Of a stretch of 64,000 bases of DNA, positions 50,946-63,769 are shown in pieces. A program made the translations under genes and the position numbers. The notes beneath the pieces were generated by a model. The model searched no databases. It was not told the DNA's origin and saw nothing but the letters and a program-made list of their open reading frames with translations. How positions within the stretch are numbered: the first letter of the stretch is position 1; each line of letters begins with the position of its first letter. The stretch comes from Paragonimus westermani. Its lineage: Eukaryota > Platyhelminthes > Trematoda > Plagiorchiida > Troglotrematidae. Where the stretch lies: assembly GCA_008508345.1 (NCBI GenBank), contig QNGE01000763.1, positions 163,831 to 227,830 on the forward strand, written 5' to 3'.

Positions 50946-51826
50946 CGTAATTAACCGGTCCAGTTTGTCAACTGTCGTTACGCCATAAAAAGGTTTGATA
51001 CTTAGTTGGCACACTGTGTTTAAGGCACACAACAAAACGCGGTAAACGTTATCAGATTTTAATCTTCTCAACAACTGCACTAGTTTCTCCAACATTTTCG
51101 AGATTTCTCAATGTTCCACGTTCGTCTCCTAGGCAGTACCTAAGCTTGCGGCATATTCTTACCATGACTTAAACTTGCCAATTACTCCCATGCAGTCTCA
51201 AAACCATAATGACTGGAATCACTGACTTCTGTATATGTTGATTTAGATGCTCATTAAGAACCAAGGTGAAGTCTGCCGCCTGAAAGGCAACCAACTGTGA
51301 TGAACGAAAGTCAATTTTGGTCTTGTTCAGTCAAGTGTCAGTGAAGTATGTGGGCAGCTGATAACTCTAAGTCGCATTCGTTCCAGTTTCTCACCTATAG
51401 ACACAATGTAGCCATAAACGGAACAAAGAAAATAAGTGGTTGTTTTCGACCAATTAATTTTTTTGCGTTAGCTTCGTAGTATGTCCTCAGAAATGACTTA
51501 AAATCCGTGAACAGTCACCCGGTTTTCACTGACAAATTTGTTAGCTTCAGCGTTGAAATATATTACAGTGTTGCATAACGGCAAAATAAGCCATTTCTCC
51601 TACACCCAACTCCCTGGGGAAAGAACGGTGCGAGTGAGCCATAAAAATGTCTTACGGTAGACTTTCCCCAAATGCCCTCTAGGGGATGACGATTAAAGAT
51701 TGGGCGGGATAAAAGCAGTAATGTTTTGTCCGAAATTTTTGAGCATAGTACCCTCTGCATACTTTTAATGAATTTCAACTTAGATGATTTTACTCAGCTC
51801 GTTCCGTAAGCATGTATGTTGTTTAG

Positions 51827-52004
51827 GTTGAAGTGCACCAAATGCGTTCAGCTATCATCATTAAGGTATTTGTGTCCACGTGATGCTCAGTGGTTGGAAA
51901 GGATGACATTTGGATTGGAAGCACAACAGAACAATGAGGTGGAGCTAAGAAATCTAAACGGGCTCAACAAAGAAACCAAGTCGGGAAATTGGATAAAATT
52001 TTGA
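51827..52004 (+). CDS. Possible alternative last exon of the PDZ gene (weak)
   Basis: After acceptor gtatgttgtttag, one base plus an open frame gives LKCTKCVQLSSLRYLCPRDA, then ...QNNEVELRNLNGLN and a stop at 52002-52004. The incoming phase fits exon 6. No domain was recognised; a single CTKC is not a LIM domain. No polyadenylation signal is evident close by. Open frames of this size are expected by chance in a window this large, so this is a candidate only. Confidence 0.2.
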
Positions 52005-55000
52005 AAGTTCTTGTTGGTATCAGTTCAGAATAACTCCCAGCTGATATTGCAACCGTTCATATAATTTTCAGTATTTAAGAATTTACGTCGTGTTAGTTAT
52101 ATATCACTATTTAAATGTATAACACAAATCGATGGCTACACTATCTATTTGCTGTAATTAAGCGCAGTGAACGACGGAAAGATGTTATCCACAAACGGAA
52201 GAGTAAACGTCAAAGATGTCTATTATTTAAGCTTAGAAAAATACCACCACAGTAAAATCGATATGGCGTGACGCGTTAAGATTATAGAACTGGGCAGAAG
52301 ATGGAACGCACCACTTCAAGGCTCTGACACTTGCGCTGTTCTATAGAAAATGTATTTGATTTCAGTTTGTTCGCTGCTTGGTTTTTGTGCCGATATCTTG
52401 AAGGCTATGCAGATATCCGGGTCAGAAAATGAACGTATTTTTCTCAAGTATTTCGTTAACAATTTTCCTGGAATGTATATTGTGACAAACAAAAGCCCAA
52501 TGTTCTAGATAGTTCACCCAACCAAAAATACCTCCATTTCCCTCAAGAGATGGTATTTTCGTATGTGCATCCTTCATCGATTGGCAATTCTGAAGCTTCC
52601 CCCTATGATCCATTATTCTGGTCTACTGTGATGTTACGTAGAAATATTGTTTCGTCGTCACGTTCCATTCTGCAGCTCATCCCATGGATGCTGGAACTTT
52701 GTTTTAACAATCTGTAAAGGTTCTTTTCCGGTCATTTTTGCTTTCTGTAGTTTGGCTGTATACATCAGAACCAGTGGCAGAGGTTTCCATATCAGACCTT
52801 GTGGAAGTTTTATTTCTGATTTTTGCAAACCGACAATCGCCCAGTGATTATCAGTTGCCAGATTCTTCAAATAAACTCCACTGTTCACTGAACCGTAGCC
52901 CTCATGAAAATGTGACTAGTACTCGCTGTACAAATTCTGTCGACAGGAAACACTTCGACCACAACGTTATGCTTTCGATAAAGAACCATTCGATATTCTT
53001 CGATTCACAGTGAATCAAACTCTTCGACTTCACTGCATAACAGCTCAAAAAGGCGTTAAACACTAATTCGTCATGTGAGACATAATTGGTGCTCCTAGAC
53101 TGTTACTCCTATTGATGACTGACGAGCTGGTCGACCTAATATTTCCACAAGTTGCCGCAAAAATAGTGTGCCGACTGGACAACGGAATTAGCCGTCGAAC
53201 CAAAACTTTACATTGTCATATAATCGAAGATTTCTTAAACTACATCGAGATGTCGGATGTCGTGCGATTTTGCTACTAATAGTGTTTAGCTTTGTCAGGG
53301 GTCTTGCTCAGGTATTTTTGTGACTATTCCGAATGTGCAAACACACTGTATTAGCCACTTCTGAATAGTTTACGTCATCACGATAGAAAATCCTACGTTC
53401 GTCTGCAAAAATAAATCGAAACAAGCTCGAGCTAGATGCATGTGCTCAAAAGATACATTTATGAGGGGTAGTTCCTGTACCTGAGGTGTGCTCAAACAAA
53501 ACATCGCAAACGTCGACGATTTACGGTTTATCCTGATGAGCATTATGGCACAGTACGGTTGGTCTGCTCACTAATCAAATTCATATGCGGTGCTCCTTGC
53601 ATGAGCAATTCAACAGTGATCCATGACCGATAACAGTTCGAGTAAATGTGTGTATGGAACGGCAATGAATCATTGTTTGCAGTGAAGCTAGCAAACGTAG
53701 ATATGAAAGAACCAGTTAGGTTTGGTCCAAACTGTAAACACATCCAGTATGAAATTTCCAATTCAGACAATGCCAATTTAACAGCGATGCAAGCTGGGAT
53801 ATCTGAAATTTAATAGATAGACCGTAACCGACATGGACATTAACGAGGCAGGGGTAGAGCGCAAAAATAATCCCATTCGTGCAGCTGGAAGTAGATTACA
53901 TGTATGTAGGAAAATGAAGTCAAGTTAGGACCCCTATCCTTCAACATCATGTGCTTTTGCACGCAAAGGGCAAACCTACAATGGCGCATGCAACCACATG
54001 ACTAAAAGGCAAAGTAAGCTTAATGGTCTGGTAATGCAGCAAGGTGAGAATGTAATAAATTTGGATACCATGTCACTTTCTTTCTGATGTTAAATAATTG
54101 AAGAATGAACATGGTCCAAACAGGATTACTTTGGAGTATAGTTTGTGCAAATCCTTTCACTGTCCCGTTCAAGTCAGCCTCCTATGAACCTCGAATGCTT
54201 TATCCTTCACAATATCTTGTGTGGTTTGCGCTACCCACAATGAATATTTAAATAGTTTTCCAGCTTTTAACCAGTTAACAAAACCAGAAACTATCCAGAT
54301 TGTCGTAACCATTAATAAGCATGCTCGAAATAAAGATATCTGGTACGTTCTATCTAATGCCCTGTTGTTCGTAACACCACACTGCGTAATCCATAACTCC
54401 AAACGACCAATTTTGCTTCTAACTTTTACATGTCCCCGGGGCTAACGTCGATTTTTTTTAAATAGAAATCCACTGATGGAGACCATTCTTAACTCGTTAC
54501 CCCCAAAATACAAGTAAACTGACGATTGTTGAACACATCGTTTAATGTGTACGAATTTCCCCGTACTTGTATGTAATCTGTAACCTGTCTCATAATATGG
54601 AGACTGCGGAACAAATGAGTTAGATGTGAGGGGAGGAAGTCTGAAAGTACAAACCATAATAGGCACGTTCTTTATAACGTACAAATTTACGGACCATTCC
54701 GTCTCTCAAAAGCTCAGGCGTTATAGTCAGCTGTTAAACGACAAGCAGTGAGCAACAAATCTAGCAACGACCCATCATGCTCCGAGTAGGAAAGCGACTG
54801 TTACATTGGGTATTCATAGTGAAACCATCGCCTTTTCCTAAACGTGACTGTTGCCTACCTTCAGTGGTCTACAGTTACTTATTGTAGTAAATGTTTAATG
54901 AATGTTTTTCGTCCCCAGTCGTTAAATGTGCCAATGTTTCTTCTGAATGCATCAGAGCTGAGTCGATAACAGCAAACTTGCCTAGGTAGTCAATGCATTC

Positions 55001-55366
55001 GGTTTCCAAAGCGGTCCTTTTGACCTCGACGAGATTTGCAAAGGGGTCCTTCAGTTTATATTTGTATTCAGAGAATCAACTTGTAAGCTACTGTGTCTTC
55101 TTTAAAATGGTTATTTTTGGTGCAGTGGTCTTATCTTACACAAAAATAAGAGTGCATGCAGCTACGCAGATGTACATAAGAAAAGATTATCCAGTAGTTG
55201 ACACAGTCCTATTGGTCAAATCCCCAGCATTTGGTAGTGTATCGACCAGGTGACACCAGATTAAGATCATAATGGAATGCGATCGAATGTGAACTGAATG
55301 CTGGCCAAAGTATTTGTTATTTGGAAATAACCAAGTATTAACTGTTTACGCTGTTGTCATGCTTAG

Positions 55367-55458
55367 ATTGCCCGTCACGCCTCCCGTTGTTACTTCTAAG
55401 TTAAAACAACCCCGACAAATCGTATTTAAGGCTGTAAATGTCAAACTGTTTGAAAGCA
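55367..55458 (+). CDS. PDZ-domain, proline-rich protein: proposed exon 7
   Basis: After acceptor gttgtcatgcttag, one base completes a serine codon from exon 6. The exon then encodes LPVTPPVVTSKLKQPRQIVF and KAVNVKLFES, a basic and proline-containing segment. With a donor at 55459 (GCA|GTATAA) it leaves phase 1, which matches the acceptor of the last exon at 56630. A donor at 55434 (GCT|GTAAAT) would leave phase 0 and match an internal acceptor at 56695 instead. The reading frame is favoured by composition. The exact 3' end is unsettled. Confidence 0.4.
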
Positions 55459-56629
55459 GTATAACAGTTTTATGCATGCAGTTCACAAGCTCAGATTACA
55501 CAAGCGATTCACGCAAACGGAGCAAAATCAGCCAATGTGGTTGGACTGGAAAAAAGAGTACTGGATAAATGACTGCAATTAGAGTGAACGAGAATAAGGT
55601 GCTGCTCTCCGTGCGCGTACATACCTGTGGATACATATTTGCTTATAATCTGAAGTTTTCGAAAGAATTACTTTCATTAGTCCACTAATCAGAGCATTTC
55701 AGCGCCTTCAGACTTGGTATTTATTTCAAAATAATCGGATGTGTCCATTCTGAGAGTATCTGAGTATTTTCCGATCTCGGTTAGTTTCACATGTGTATAT
55801 ACATATCACGCAAACAATGCGTTTTCAAACTCAATCCGGTGCTTTGCGAGGACATGCAGTAAAATTGTTAAGCTTCTGATCTTGCATCGGAAACACAGAT
55901 TCAACACACATATAGCCTGTTCATAGTGGCTTGGTACAAACTAAAAACACCACAAACTACTGCGGACAACCACAGTGAGGAAAACAATGGGACTTTTGTT
56001 GTCATCCTGCTGAGACAAGCAATGAAATAAGCCACTTTGATGAAACTACTCATCATAGATTGACCCACTTAAATATGATGGTGCCTAATACGTTAATCTG
56101 TTTAAAACTCACCACTCAGACTCATATGTTACACAAGCAGGATGGCACTGCGACAATACGGAGTGACTGGTTCGTAGGATGTGTGTAGAAACAGCAGTAC
56201 AATTTATCCGCTACTTCCAGTTTTGGTAAGCGACAGCAAGAAGTCACGGTAGCCAGATTCACAAATGAAAACGTGTTTGTTTTCAATTATTACTGATAGC
56301 AAACGTCCAATGAATCAAGCTGACAGAACCAGATAGCTATACTTGAAAAGTTCCGAAAAGGTTCGGCCGAAATGGGTTATCGAATGCAAACGGTTGCAGT
56401 ATCAAGATGACGAATAACCCGGCATCTTCTAGGTTAAAAGTTACATAATGAATCGTTATATAAAATCAAATATGGTTTGTTTCATCATGTTGAAACAATT
56501 TCTAGCAACCCCTGGAGTTGTTAACGGAAGTAAGCAGATGAAAGTATATTACTTTTTATCATCCTCGTTATTTCTTCCTCTTGACCACTCGTTTATCATT
56601 TGGGCTATTCAATAATTGGCCAAATTCAG
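55459..56629 (+). other. Proposed intron 7
   Basis: About 1.2 kb with no recognisable content, ending ggccaaattcag. Confidence 0.4.
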
Positions 56630-56841
56630 AGGTTCAGAATTATACACTGCTTATCATCTATGCCCGTATGCACATTCTTCACCTACACACCAAGCATCAG
56701 CTACATATCTTCGGTGCACGTACGTCACGTGAATGTGTCAAACGCGCGGAAGACTTGGAGAAGCGAAAGACCGAGTTGCAGGGCCCAAATACCACACGTA
56801 CGGGAGTTGTCGTTGGTCCGAAGTTCAATACACTTAAATAA
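56630..56841 (+). CDS. PDZ-domain, proline-rich protein: proposed last exon and stop
   Basis: The frame ends HIFGARTSRECVKRAEDLEK, then a basic/polar tail finishing GVVVGPKFNTLK and a TAA stop at 56839-56841. The charged, helix-forming RECVKRAEDLEKRKTEL stretch has coding character. The first part of the exon from 56630 (YTLLIIYARM) looks more like translated intron. An acceptor at 56694 (ttcacctacacaccaag) or 56700 may therefore be the true one, in phase 0. No LIM or other zinc-binding domain is present, unlike full-length Enigma/ZASP proteins. With the 56630 acceptor the whole model has 401 codons plus stop. Confidence 0.45.
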
Positions 56842-56842
56842 A
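56837..56842 (+). terminator. AATAAA overlapping the stop codon
   Basis: The polyadenylation hexamer AATAAA overlaps the TAA stop of the last exon. If used, the 3' untranslated region would be extremely short. It may be coincidental in A-rich sequence. Confidence 0.25.
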
Positions 56843-59800
56843 ATTTAACTGGATAGAATTTTAAGTGCCTGAAAAGAGGCAATGGTCAAATTACTCTCTT
56901 GGCAAAAATCATTCAAACAGTGTTTCTGTGGCTTACATTTAGGTGTAGGATATCAGTTATTCTCAGGCTCACCGCAAACGCATTGTTTAACTCAAATTTG
57001 GCGCACTGAAAGGAACAAACTAATTGAACTGTCGATGTTTGTTACAGTGGTTTCTTAAGATGCATCCGACTTTATGTCTATTTCATCATGTGGAAACGTT
57101 TTATCCCCTTCCTAAATTTGCTGACAGTTACCAAACTTGGATGGAAGAAAGATCACTACGTAGCCGTCTGTTCACCAGTGAGGGAGACATGAAATTTTGT
57201 CAGTTGAGTAGAGCGTTAGGGAGTACACTGCTCGACGAAACTCTTGGTCTCCCTGAAGAACACGTTCAAGTGAACAGCATCAGTTTGATTAACGACAATT
57301 AGTCTTGTTGAAAAGTTCCATTAGTTGTATTCATTGTACAATATCTTGTTAACATTATGATGAGTTTGGTAAAAGGCCCCACTCTTTCCTCTATATCAGA
57401 CTTTAAACAGGAGAGTGAAATGTATTATTCTGTGGATCAGTATGCACTTTTGCATTCGAGATATGCTGGCAGTGTTATAATCTATACAAAAAGTATGACC
57501 CAAACACATGCTGGATTATATTTGTCAATCGGGATTGTCCACGTGCCCTCGAACTTCTTTCGATGTTAAGTGTTCGTCGATAGAAGGCACATCTGGTCTT
57601 TCACAATATGTTATAAGATGGCGGAAAGTACATATAAAACATCGCTTAGGATTGGCTGTCAAACATGACCACTGAAGGTGGAAGACCTAAAACAACTTCA
57701 GACAGTCGACTATTTATGTTTATGATCATTCACATCCATATGGTGGCATCAACAAGTAGACAACAGTAGGCTTCAGGAGCGGATAGTTGGCCTTCGGGAT
57801 CGAACAAGTTCACACATCGATTTGTGAGGAACGCACAGGTCATGACTGTCAACTGGTCGTTCATGATGTCCAACATTTTTCATCAACACATTTGACCACT
57901 TCCGCAAGCGATGGGCTCATGGTGTTAGTAAACAGCCGTCGATTAGTGACGGTAAGAAAGATAACAGCTACTCAACTTCAGCACGGATGTGCTACAGCCA
58001 GTCTGCACTGAAATGCTCTTAGCAGAATCGAATGACGTGTGACTTCAAAAGTCCGTGTCACCAAAGGCGCACCAAAGCAGGCTTTGAAAAAACGTGACAT
58101 TCCCTCTTAATTGACTTCGGAATTAGGCAAACCCACTTTTTGTCTTTCTCTGTTTACATGCACGTCATAGCAGAATACTAGGGATACGAACGACTTTGCA
58201 CCAGTATGTTGTAGTGTTTAATTGGTTTTTCGAATTGTCCATGAAAATTACAACTTATGATATGTAAGATTTGCGTAAGAACCCTCCGTCATTCTGAGCA
58301 CAGGGTGTAACCTACTTTAGTGATCACTTCGGTATGCGGTATGTAGGATAAAACAAGTAAAATTTACACTTCCTTCCATCGCTTCGAAAATTCCCGACGT
58401 GTTTCACACAGATAAGTCAGTGTTTTGGATTAAGTTCTAACAGACCATAAGACGTCTTTTCCTCTAAACATTAGGTGACGTTCTACAGCATTTTGGTATA
58501 TCTAGCCTCCGTATTTCCTGATATCTCGCAAATCCTGACTATAAACCGTTTTATCTAACACACTACTGATTAAGAAGCAAATTGATGGGACCCGGGAAGC
58601 ATTTAGTGGGGTATCGTTTTCTTAGAGGGTTACGCTTCTTTTAGCGAGTGTGTCTTAGCGTATGAATGATTAGTTCGCTCAGCATCTGGTTAAACTTATG
58701 AAAATGTCATTCTATCAAACCTTACTAACGCAAACACATATGGCCGCTTACAATTAGTGGTCCTCAACGATTGTTTATTCCCTTTCTTATCGATTTGTGG
58801 CCCAGCTATTTATTCATACTGAATATATCGCAAACGTGCTGTGTGCTGAGAAATGAAACACGCTACTTTTGTCCCTAAAAATCAGTGGCCCACTTTTGTT
58901 TCCAACAAAATACGAATATATGGAGATGTCATCCCTCAAGCATTCTAAAAAAATTTGCCACAAACCGACCAACCTTTAACGTTCATCCTTTAGTCTCGAT
59001 TCTACATCAGTCAACCAGTTCATTTATTTACACACTTGTACTTCCCTGTTTGCTGTTTTGTTTTCCGGCAGTTCTCCAGAATTTGTTGTCGAAAGATACT
59101 GTGCACTCTACACGTTCAATAAGACAGCTAATATGATGCGGTGAAGCCCTCCCAAACTAATCCGTCGACTTTCTTTCTTACGCACCAGTTCGCACGATGC
59201 GAACGTTTTGCTTCCAAACTATTACCTGAAACAGTATATCATCTCTAATCGGATTCATTTAACAATAGCCGTGCATCTTACACTAGGTCACAGCTAATCC
59301 TTTCTTTATCCAGCGGACTCTTTTCCGATTGTTTCTGGTACAGCTAGAACCTGATACAAAAGTTCTCCCTATTTTTATATTATCCACGAAAGTGAACCAA
59401 TGCCAAATTTGCCATTTGTTTTACTGAGTGATTATAAAGCTTGTGACCCAACCTTATTAAGCTGTTGGCATTCCATCCATTGGGGATGGAAATTAAGCTT
59501 TCTGAACCACATTGCCGACAGCAGCTCTCCTGAAGTAGGCTTCCAACCACTGCTGATCTCCTGTCACTAAGGTTCTTCACAGAGCGGTTATGCAAATGAA
59601 TCTTTGTTTAACAGGTTCATCTGGGCCAAAGTTACTCTTATTAACCATATCCATGGGTTTCCACTCAATAACCTATAAGACCTTGGTCCATAATCCCCTT
59701 ACACGATAGTGAATGCGACATTAAATCAATCAGGAGGCATTGAACTCCAAAATAATCCGACTGCATCTATATGGAGGTTTTGTGATACAATTTGTTACTT

Positions 59801-60475
59801 GTTTCTTCATGAAGGCGGCCTCTTAAAAATGGTACGAATGGAAAGGAAAACGACACTGCCAACATCTAACTGGCCAAGTTAATGCCGTACACAGTAACAC
59901 AATTCACAAGTGTTGTTCATTAGAGCTTTCATTAGAGCCTTAGGTAAGATTCGGGTCGAAACGAGAAAAAGGACTGTCTATTTTAATCTTTTAAATTAGC
60001 CTACGATTAAATAAATCGCAAACTATTAAAGTGATGTAAGTTAGTGCTCGGGAGTTAGAGTTTTGAACTTATAACAGGTTTTGTTATTGAGTGAATGGTC
60101 TGATGTCAGTTAAATTATTAATGGGTGTTTTCCACGACGTTTAAAAACACACTCATAGCTGTAACAATTACTATTCTGGACTGATGCGGCCGTCCAAGGC
60201 CAACAGCGAAGTACGAAAGTGTTAATTACTCATACAGAGCTTATACTCTGCCAGCAGTACTATTTTGGACCTAAAGACATCTAACCCATTAGCAGAGAAC
60301 CTGTCAAGTGGGTTAGAAGTTTCCTTTGTGTGTCAGGGAATCGAAAGATCCCGATCTTCATGAACGTAGCATGTAGCAGATAGCTATCTTCCTCTCTGGT
60401 TAAATTTTCGTGTTCTTAGTGGAAAACCAGAAAAGACGGATCTTGCTTAAAAGTAAAATGGACTTTTAAAAACAG

Positions 60476-60492
60476 ACAAAACAAAACAAAAC
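60476..60492. repeat. ACAAA pentanucleotide microsatellite
   Basis: Three to four tandem ACAAA (AAAAC) units. Confidence 0.85.
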
Positions 60493-63329
60493 CTACCTTC
60501 CGCACATTTTTGTTTTCTTATATTGTCGGCGGTAAAAGGTGTACGCCCACAAATTACTTTGTGAAACGTTTTACTCCATAAGAGCATGACTGTAAAAACT
60601 GTGACCCTATGGCAGTAACATGCACAGTACGAGAAAAAACCCCGAAATAATCAGTATTGCAGAACTACCATAAGATGGCAATTAATGAAATAAAGTTGTA
60701 AATACATTCACGTTTGTTTATCACTATAACCGCGCGGAATTAAATACAAGTACGTCTTATGATGCTATGCACAATGACTGCGGGTTAAAAAGAAGAAATA
60801 TTCAAGGAAAACTTGTATGAACAAAATAACTTTCCGAAAAGTAAAGTGGTTCCAGTAGTTACCACGAATCGACGGCTTTCTGTCAGGCTGCGGAACGACA
60901 GTTGTCAGAATCAAGTTGCTCGTCTTGAGACAGGCACTAATCAAACTCTGACTGCCTATTTTCTGACAATAATTTGCATTGGCTCAGTGAGTTTTACCTG
61001 CCGTTCGAAAACATTTTTCATTGCGGTTTGCCTTAAAACAAGATCTGGTGATCTCATCATTTCTTGCCTGCAGTCAAAAGAGTAGGCGTTATCATGACGA
61101 CGTAATAACTGCAAGAACCGAAGTTCATTTCTCAATCGGTGCAAGGCTGCGCACTGCTGATTAACATCAACGATGGTTATAATTATGATTTGTGCCTCCT
61201 TTTTCGGTTATTCGGCTCACCAGTCCACCTCACATAAGTATACTATGAAAGCATACACTTGGGCTTACACTCAACCGTTATGACGACTGTCGTCGAGTAT
61301 CTACGATAACGATAAACACATAGGGCTACAAATTTGGCAGTTTAATATGGTAAAGAAAAAGTTGGATAAGTTAAATTGATGCGTAGGTTGCATTTTTCTG
61401 AGAGATCATGCGTTATTGTCTGAGGAGGTAACGCATAGGTGGTATGCTGGCCGTGCTCACATAACTCACTACCAAACCATTAACCTATGGATGGATGGCG
61501 ACAGCATACGTAGAGTTCACGTGAATAGACAAACGGTATGAGATGTTAGAATCTAATTTCGACCGCCAGCATTTTCGACAAAACGTTAAACTGACGAACC
61601 GACATGTGTTGAATGCTTGAGAGGGCATCTTGAGGATACTGTTCACCCGTGTGCAATAAACAGGATTTAATCTTCAGAGATATATGTGAATCCCGCCTGA
61701 AACCACGTAACCTTCTGACCACAGTCTGATATCGTAATTGCAGATGTCTGATTGAAGTGATTGAAAACAGTTGTAGGCAGCCTTAATATATCAAAAAGTC
61801 CATCTATTCAGGTGGGCAGTGTTTTTCTTCTAAAGGTCAAAAGACACATGAGTGACACAATGAACTTGATTATCTGACGAGAAAACGCCCCCCAGTGTGA
61901 TGTGCTGATTGTCTGCATTTCTTACATCTAATATCATATGTCCGTGAAGTCGAGGGGATTGAAATAAATAGCTTGGGTAGGCTGGCTTGGAGCTTTTTAC
62001 AATCGCGGTTGGCTTGCACTTAAGAACAGATGGTGAGAGCAATACTAGCATTATTACTATTGATATAACTCGTCGTTTTATAAAACACAGCAGAAAAGCC
62101 AAGGTAGAACATACTTGTGCACTGTACCCAACCACACGCAATAAGCATGCAAAACGCAGTAAGCGTTCGTAACATCATATGAAAACACTAAGTATACCTA
62201 TATAACCGGTGAAAACGTTGTTCAATAGTCGTGCAATTTTCCACTGATACCTAGGGTTGTGAGGTGAATCGTGATTCCTCCGGGTTCTTTGAATTTGACG
62301 AAATGTTCGCCACCAAAGTGGCACCTTAAATTAAACATACCAACTATCGATAAAATCAAGGCTAAATATGTCTGCAGTGGGATCTCAACTAGATGAACTA
62401 CCTCAACGGTTCCTGAACAATGAGCATATGTACTATGCCTAATTCGGTAGACTAGTTTCGAAGAATCGATTCTCCCACAGAAAGTGTTGATCGTTGGAAG
62501 ACTACGGGAATTCCCGAAATCGTTGTTCCAAACAACGTTGTATAGCGTGCCTCGAAAACTTTGTTAGGAGGCAGAGAACTTATATTATTGAAATGGTTAT
62601 CTACTTGGTAATAAATGCTTAACCTCCATATGCTCATCAGTGTTCAGGCTCGATGGTGAATGCTAGCGACTGTCATGTTCATCAAATTCGATACACACAA
62701 GATAAAATAACTAAGGCCAACAGCTTACATTTCTTGGATTAACGTCAATTATACTAATTGGGTAAAATTCGAACAACACTACGGCAACCGTCACGAAATT
62801 ACAGCTTCCAACTCATCTTAATTGATCTAACGGGTGGTTGTCTCACTAAAGGATCACAAACCAGGAAATTCAACAGTGTTTCATTCCATCATTTGATAAG
62901 TAACCGTGGTTTATCTCAGGGGCTTATCTTTTCAAATTTTTCATTCATCACATAAAAATAGATGAATTAAGAAAACCGGGAATAACCGTGATTTTAAAAA
63001 TTGCAGGCGACACTATTGTGTGCAAATATTCCCTCCAGCTTTTACTAACAATATTGCAAGAAGATTTTTTCGTTTTGAGTGGATGATCAGTTGATCGTGA
63101 CCAGTTCATGAAAGCCTCGATATGCGAGAGTGTTTTGTTGTATTCTGCCAAAGGTGGTCCTCATCAACAAATTGTGGGACATTAGGCTGAGTTACATATT
63201 CAGGATTTTCATTCACAACCCGCTTTCATTTAACTACTTTGACAAAACCTTAAGTTACACCGTACACTGGTTGCTGAATAGCAATAAGTATTTTAAATAC
63301 TCGTAAAACAAAATAAGAGGTCTTCACAA

Positions 63330-63500
63330 GCGGCTAAGTGTTGGTGTACAGTAATTCACTTGCATCCAATGAGAAGTCAATTGATAGGCGACCAAAACGG
63401 TTGCTTTGTGAAATTGTGGCCAGAGTTCAAATCCTGACCCTGATAAGGGCATGTGTTACTGACAAGCTCTGACGACATCAAAACTCGGATATAGTGCTTT
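63330..63500 (+). mobile_element. tRNA-derived SINE-like retroposon with hammerhead-like module, copy 4
   Basis: The block ggctaagtgttggtg (from 63332) resembles a tRNA A box (TGGCNNAGTGG), and agttcaaatcctgac (63424-63438) resembles a B box. Exactly 20 bases after the B box comes CTGACAAG (63459-63466), and 12 bases later CAAAAC (63479-63484), where the other copies have CGAAAC. The B-box, 20-base, CTGACAAG, 12-base, RAAAC layout is the same as at 8.78 kb. The ribozyme core has the same G-to-A change as copy 1 and a further change in GAAA, so it should be inactive. The A-to-B spacing (about 90 bases) is longer than in a tRNA. Confidence 0.45.
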
Positions 63501-63757
63501 CTTTTGAAAGGGGCTTTGTTTAAGGACATGAAAATATGAAAGCTGCAAGATGTTGTTGGCGATGTTTATTTCAAATCAGAGGTTCACAAAAATCGTGGGT
63601 GGGTGATATGACGTCAACTCAGTTCAAGGCTTCTTAGTGTCATGACAATTCCGAATAAGTTACATTGTTCTTCTGTGGTCCTTCCACGTTTATTTTTTAA
63701 CAAAGATCTGATTGTTAAATAGGTCCACAAAATTTATGGCTGGGTGTAGCAACATTG

Positions 63758-63769
63758 CACACACACACA
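63758..63769. repeat. CA dinucleotide run
   Basis: Six tandem CA units near the right edge. Confidence 0.85.

Larger units (their letters stand above)
44720..55366 (+). other. Proposed intron 6 (about 10.6 kb)
   Basis: Starts GTAAGT and ends gttgtcatgcttag. It contains a GTA microsatellite (50363), the third hammerhead retroposon copy (50795-50945) and a possible alternative last exon (51827-52004). Several short acceptor-donor pairs, for example 48520-48540 and 49257-49301, are too small or out of phase to call. Confidence 0.35.

Noticed and set aside
63424..63440. Possible tRNA gene from the A- and B-box-like blocks near the right edge
   Set aside because: The spacing is too long and no acceptor stem or anticodon arm could be formed. 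It fits a degenerate SINE better.
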